Source: Candidatus Endomicrobium procryptotermitis | Lineage (GTDB): Bacteria > Elusimicrobiota > Endomicrobiia > Endomicrobiales > Endomicrobiaceae | Assembly (NCBI GenBank): GCA_031279415.1 | Contig: JAITIP010000036.1 | Span: 22,413-86,412, forward strand | Direction: 5' to 3' | Length of the DNA: 64,000 nt | Shown here: positions 63,494 through 64,000 of the stretch, in pieces | How positions within the stretch are numbered: position 1 is the stretch's first letter | Layout of the letters: every line of letters begins with the position of its first letter | Notes under the pieces: generated by a model | Told to the model about the DNA's origin: nothing | What the model saw: only the letters and a program-made list of their open reading frames with translations | Databases searched by the model: none | Program-made: the position numbers and the translations under genes

Positions 63494-64000
63494 ATGATAA
63501 ATTGCTTAAAAGTAAAAGCCATTCTTATATTTTTTGCATCCATTGTTTTTGCATCTGTGAATTTATATGCTGCTACCGTAAATGATTGGACCAGTCTCAA
63601 TAATGCCGTAGTTTCCAATGATCCGTCAATAATATTTTCTACCAACCTTATCACTTATGCGGATAATCTCACTTATCCTATTAGCTATGGAGAAGTTGTT
63701 TTTGGTGGAAACAATATAACTTTAGATGGTAACGGGAATTATCAAATTTTTCGAGTTTTCAACTCTTCGGCTGTTTTTAACGGCAGAGCATCTTTTATAA
63801 ATACAAAAAGTATTTCTGGCGGAGCCATTTTTTTACAATCTTCAACGATGACTTTTACAAATTCCGAAGTAACCTTTACATATAACAGTGCGGTAAATGG
63901 GGGAGCGATAGCGATATTTAATGGAGGATATATAGAAATTTTGCGAGGAGCAAGATTTGAGTACAACAGCGCAAATGCAGGTGGTGCGATATATGCGAGT
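63494..64000 (+). CDS. Pmp-like surface protein, 5' part (runs off the window)
   Basis: 169 codons in frame to the window end, starting with ATG 63494 and GGAG. Signal peptide to about residue 33 (NLYAA). It then shows the parallel beta-helix pattern of polymorphic outer-membrane proteins: repeated short strands with GGAI tetrads (SGGAIFLQSS, NGGAIAIFNGG, AGGAIYAS) and an FxN-type turn (MTFTNSEVTFTYNSA). Such proteins are autotransporters or adhesins in Chlamydiae and in other groups. Whether a C-terminal barrel exists cannot be seen here. Confidence 0.75.
   Translation, partial: MINCLKVKAILIFFASIVFASVNLYAATVNDWTSLNNAVVSNDPSIIFSTNLITYADNLTYPISYGEVVFGGNNITLDGNGNYQIFRVFNSSAVFNGRASFINTKSISGGAIFLQSSTMTFTNSEVTFTYNSAVNGGAIAIFNGGYIEILRGARFEYNSANAGGAIYAS

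Overview
The window is about 64 kb of AT-rich, densely coded bacterial chromosome from a diderm (Gram-negative-type) anaerobe. Evidence for a diderm is an OprB-type porin ending in Phe, a lipoprotein, a Pmp-like surface protein and periplasmic murein enzymes; evidence for anaerobic life is an oxygen-sensitive class III ribonucleotide reductase, FeoB ferrous-iron uptake and several radical-SAM enzymes. Gene content and codon style suggest Elusimicrobiota, perhaps an Endomicrobium relative. This is inference from memory, not from a database search. There is no prophage, IS element, rRNA or CRISPR array. Two tRNAs are present: Met(CAT) and Ser(GCT).

Layout. 1-1.7 kb: 3' part of cysS, then rlmB. 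1.7-5 kb (minus): a GtrB-like glycosyltransferase and a GtrII-like membrane glucosyltransferase. 5-9.4 kb: tRNA-Met, a ZIP metal transporter, argF, cutA, amrS, maf. 9.4-11.4 kb (minus): LytM/M23 peptidase, bactofilin, a SurA-N-like anchored protein. 11.6-15.5 kb: a 1276-aa three-part protein with its own promoter. 15.5-18.1 kb: decayed sequence flanking a porin gene. 18-21.3 kb: PBP1a, a small GyrI-like protein, tRNA-Ser. 21.5-27.3 kb (minus): metE and nrdD / separate glycyl-radical ORF / nrdG, each unit preceded by a cobalamin riboswitch. 27.5-35.2 kb: mfd, guaB, an AEC transporter, a YgiQ-type radical-SAM protein. 35.8-39.6 kb (minus): feo iron-uptake locus with a DtxR-family regulator. 39.8-43.1 kb: exported proteins of unknown role and an exported metallo-beta-lactamase-fold protein. 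43.2-56.8 kb: a long run of tightly packed housekeeping genes (ABC ATPase, mprF, tilS, hpt, ftsH, folE, folP, cdaA, a 35-aa YbbR stub, glmM, pdxJ, glmS). 56.8-59.1 kb: a structured leader followed by an EcoRI-family adenine methyltransferase and a DUF262-HNH nuclease. 59.2-62.3 kb: MetH split in two ORFs. 62.4-64 kb: a lipoprotein and the start of a Pmp-like surface protein.

How the parts work together. Vitamin B12 logic is the clearest theme: the cell has B12-dependent MetH, with its reactivation domain as a separate protein, and keeps the B12-independent alternatives (MetE, NrdDG) under B12-sensing RNA leaders. A short aptamer sits ahead of metE and a long aptamer with an intrinsic terminator ahead of nrdD. 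A second theme is domains encoded as free-standing pieces: the NrdD glycyl-radical domain, the MetH activation domain and a YbbR membrane stub next to cdaA.

The strongest candidate for something undescribed is the leader at 56878-57052, upstream of the modification/nuclease pair. It can form a three-way junction plus an intrinsic terminator, or a mutually exclusive antiterminator, so the defence operon may be governed by an RNA switch or attenuator. The second candidate is the 1276-aa protein, which joins an exported TraB/ChaN-like domain, a degenerate GDPD-like domain and a 12-helix MFS transporter.
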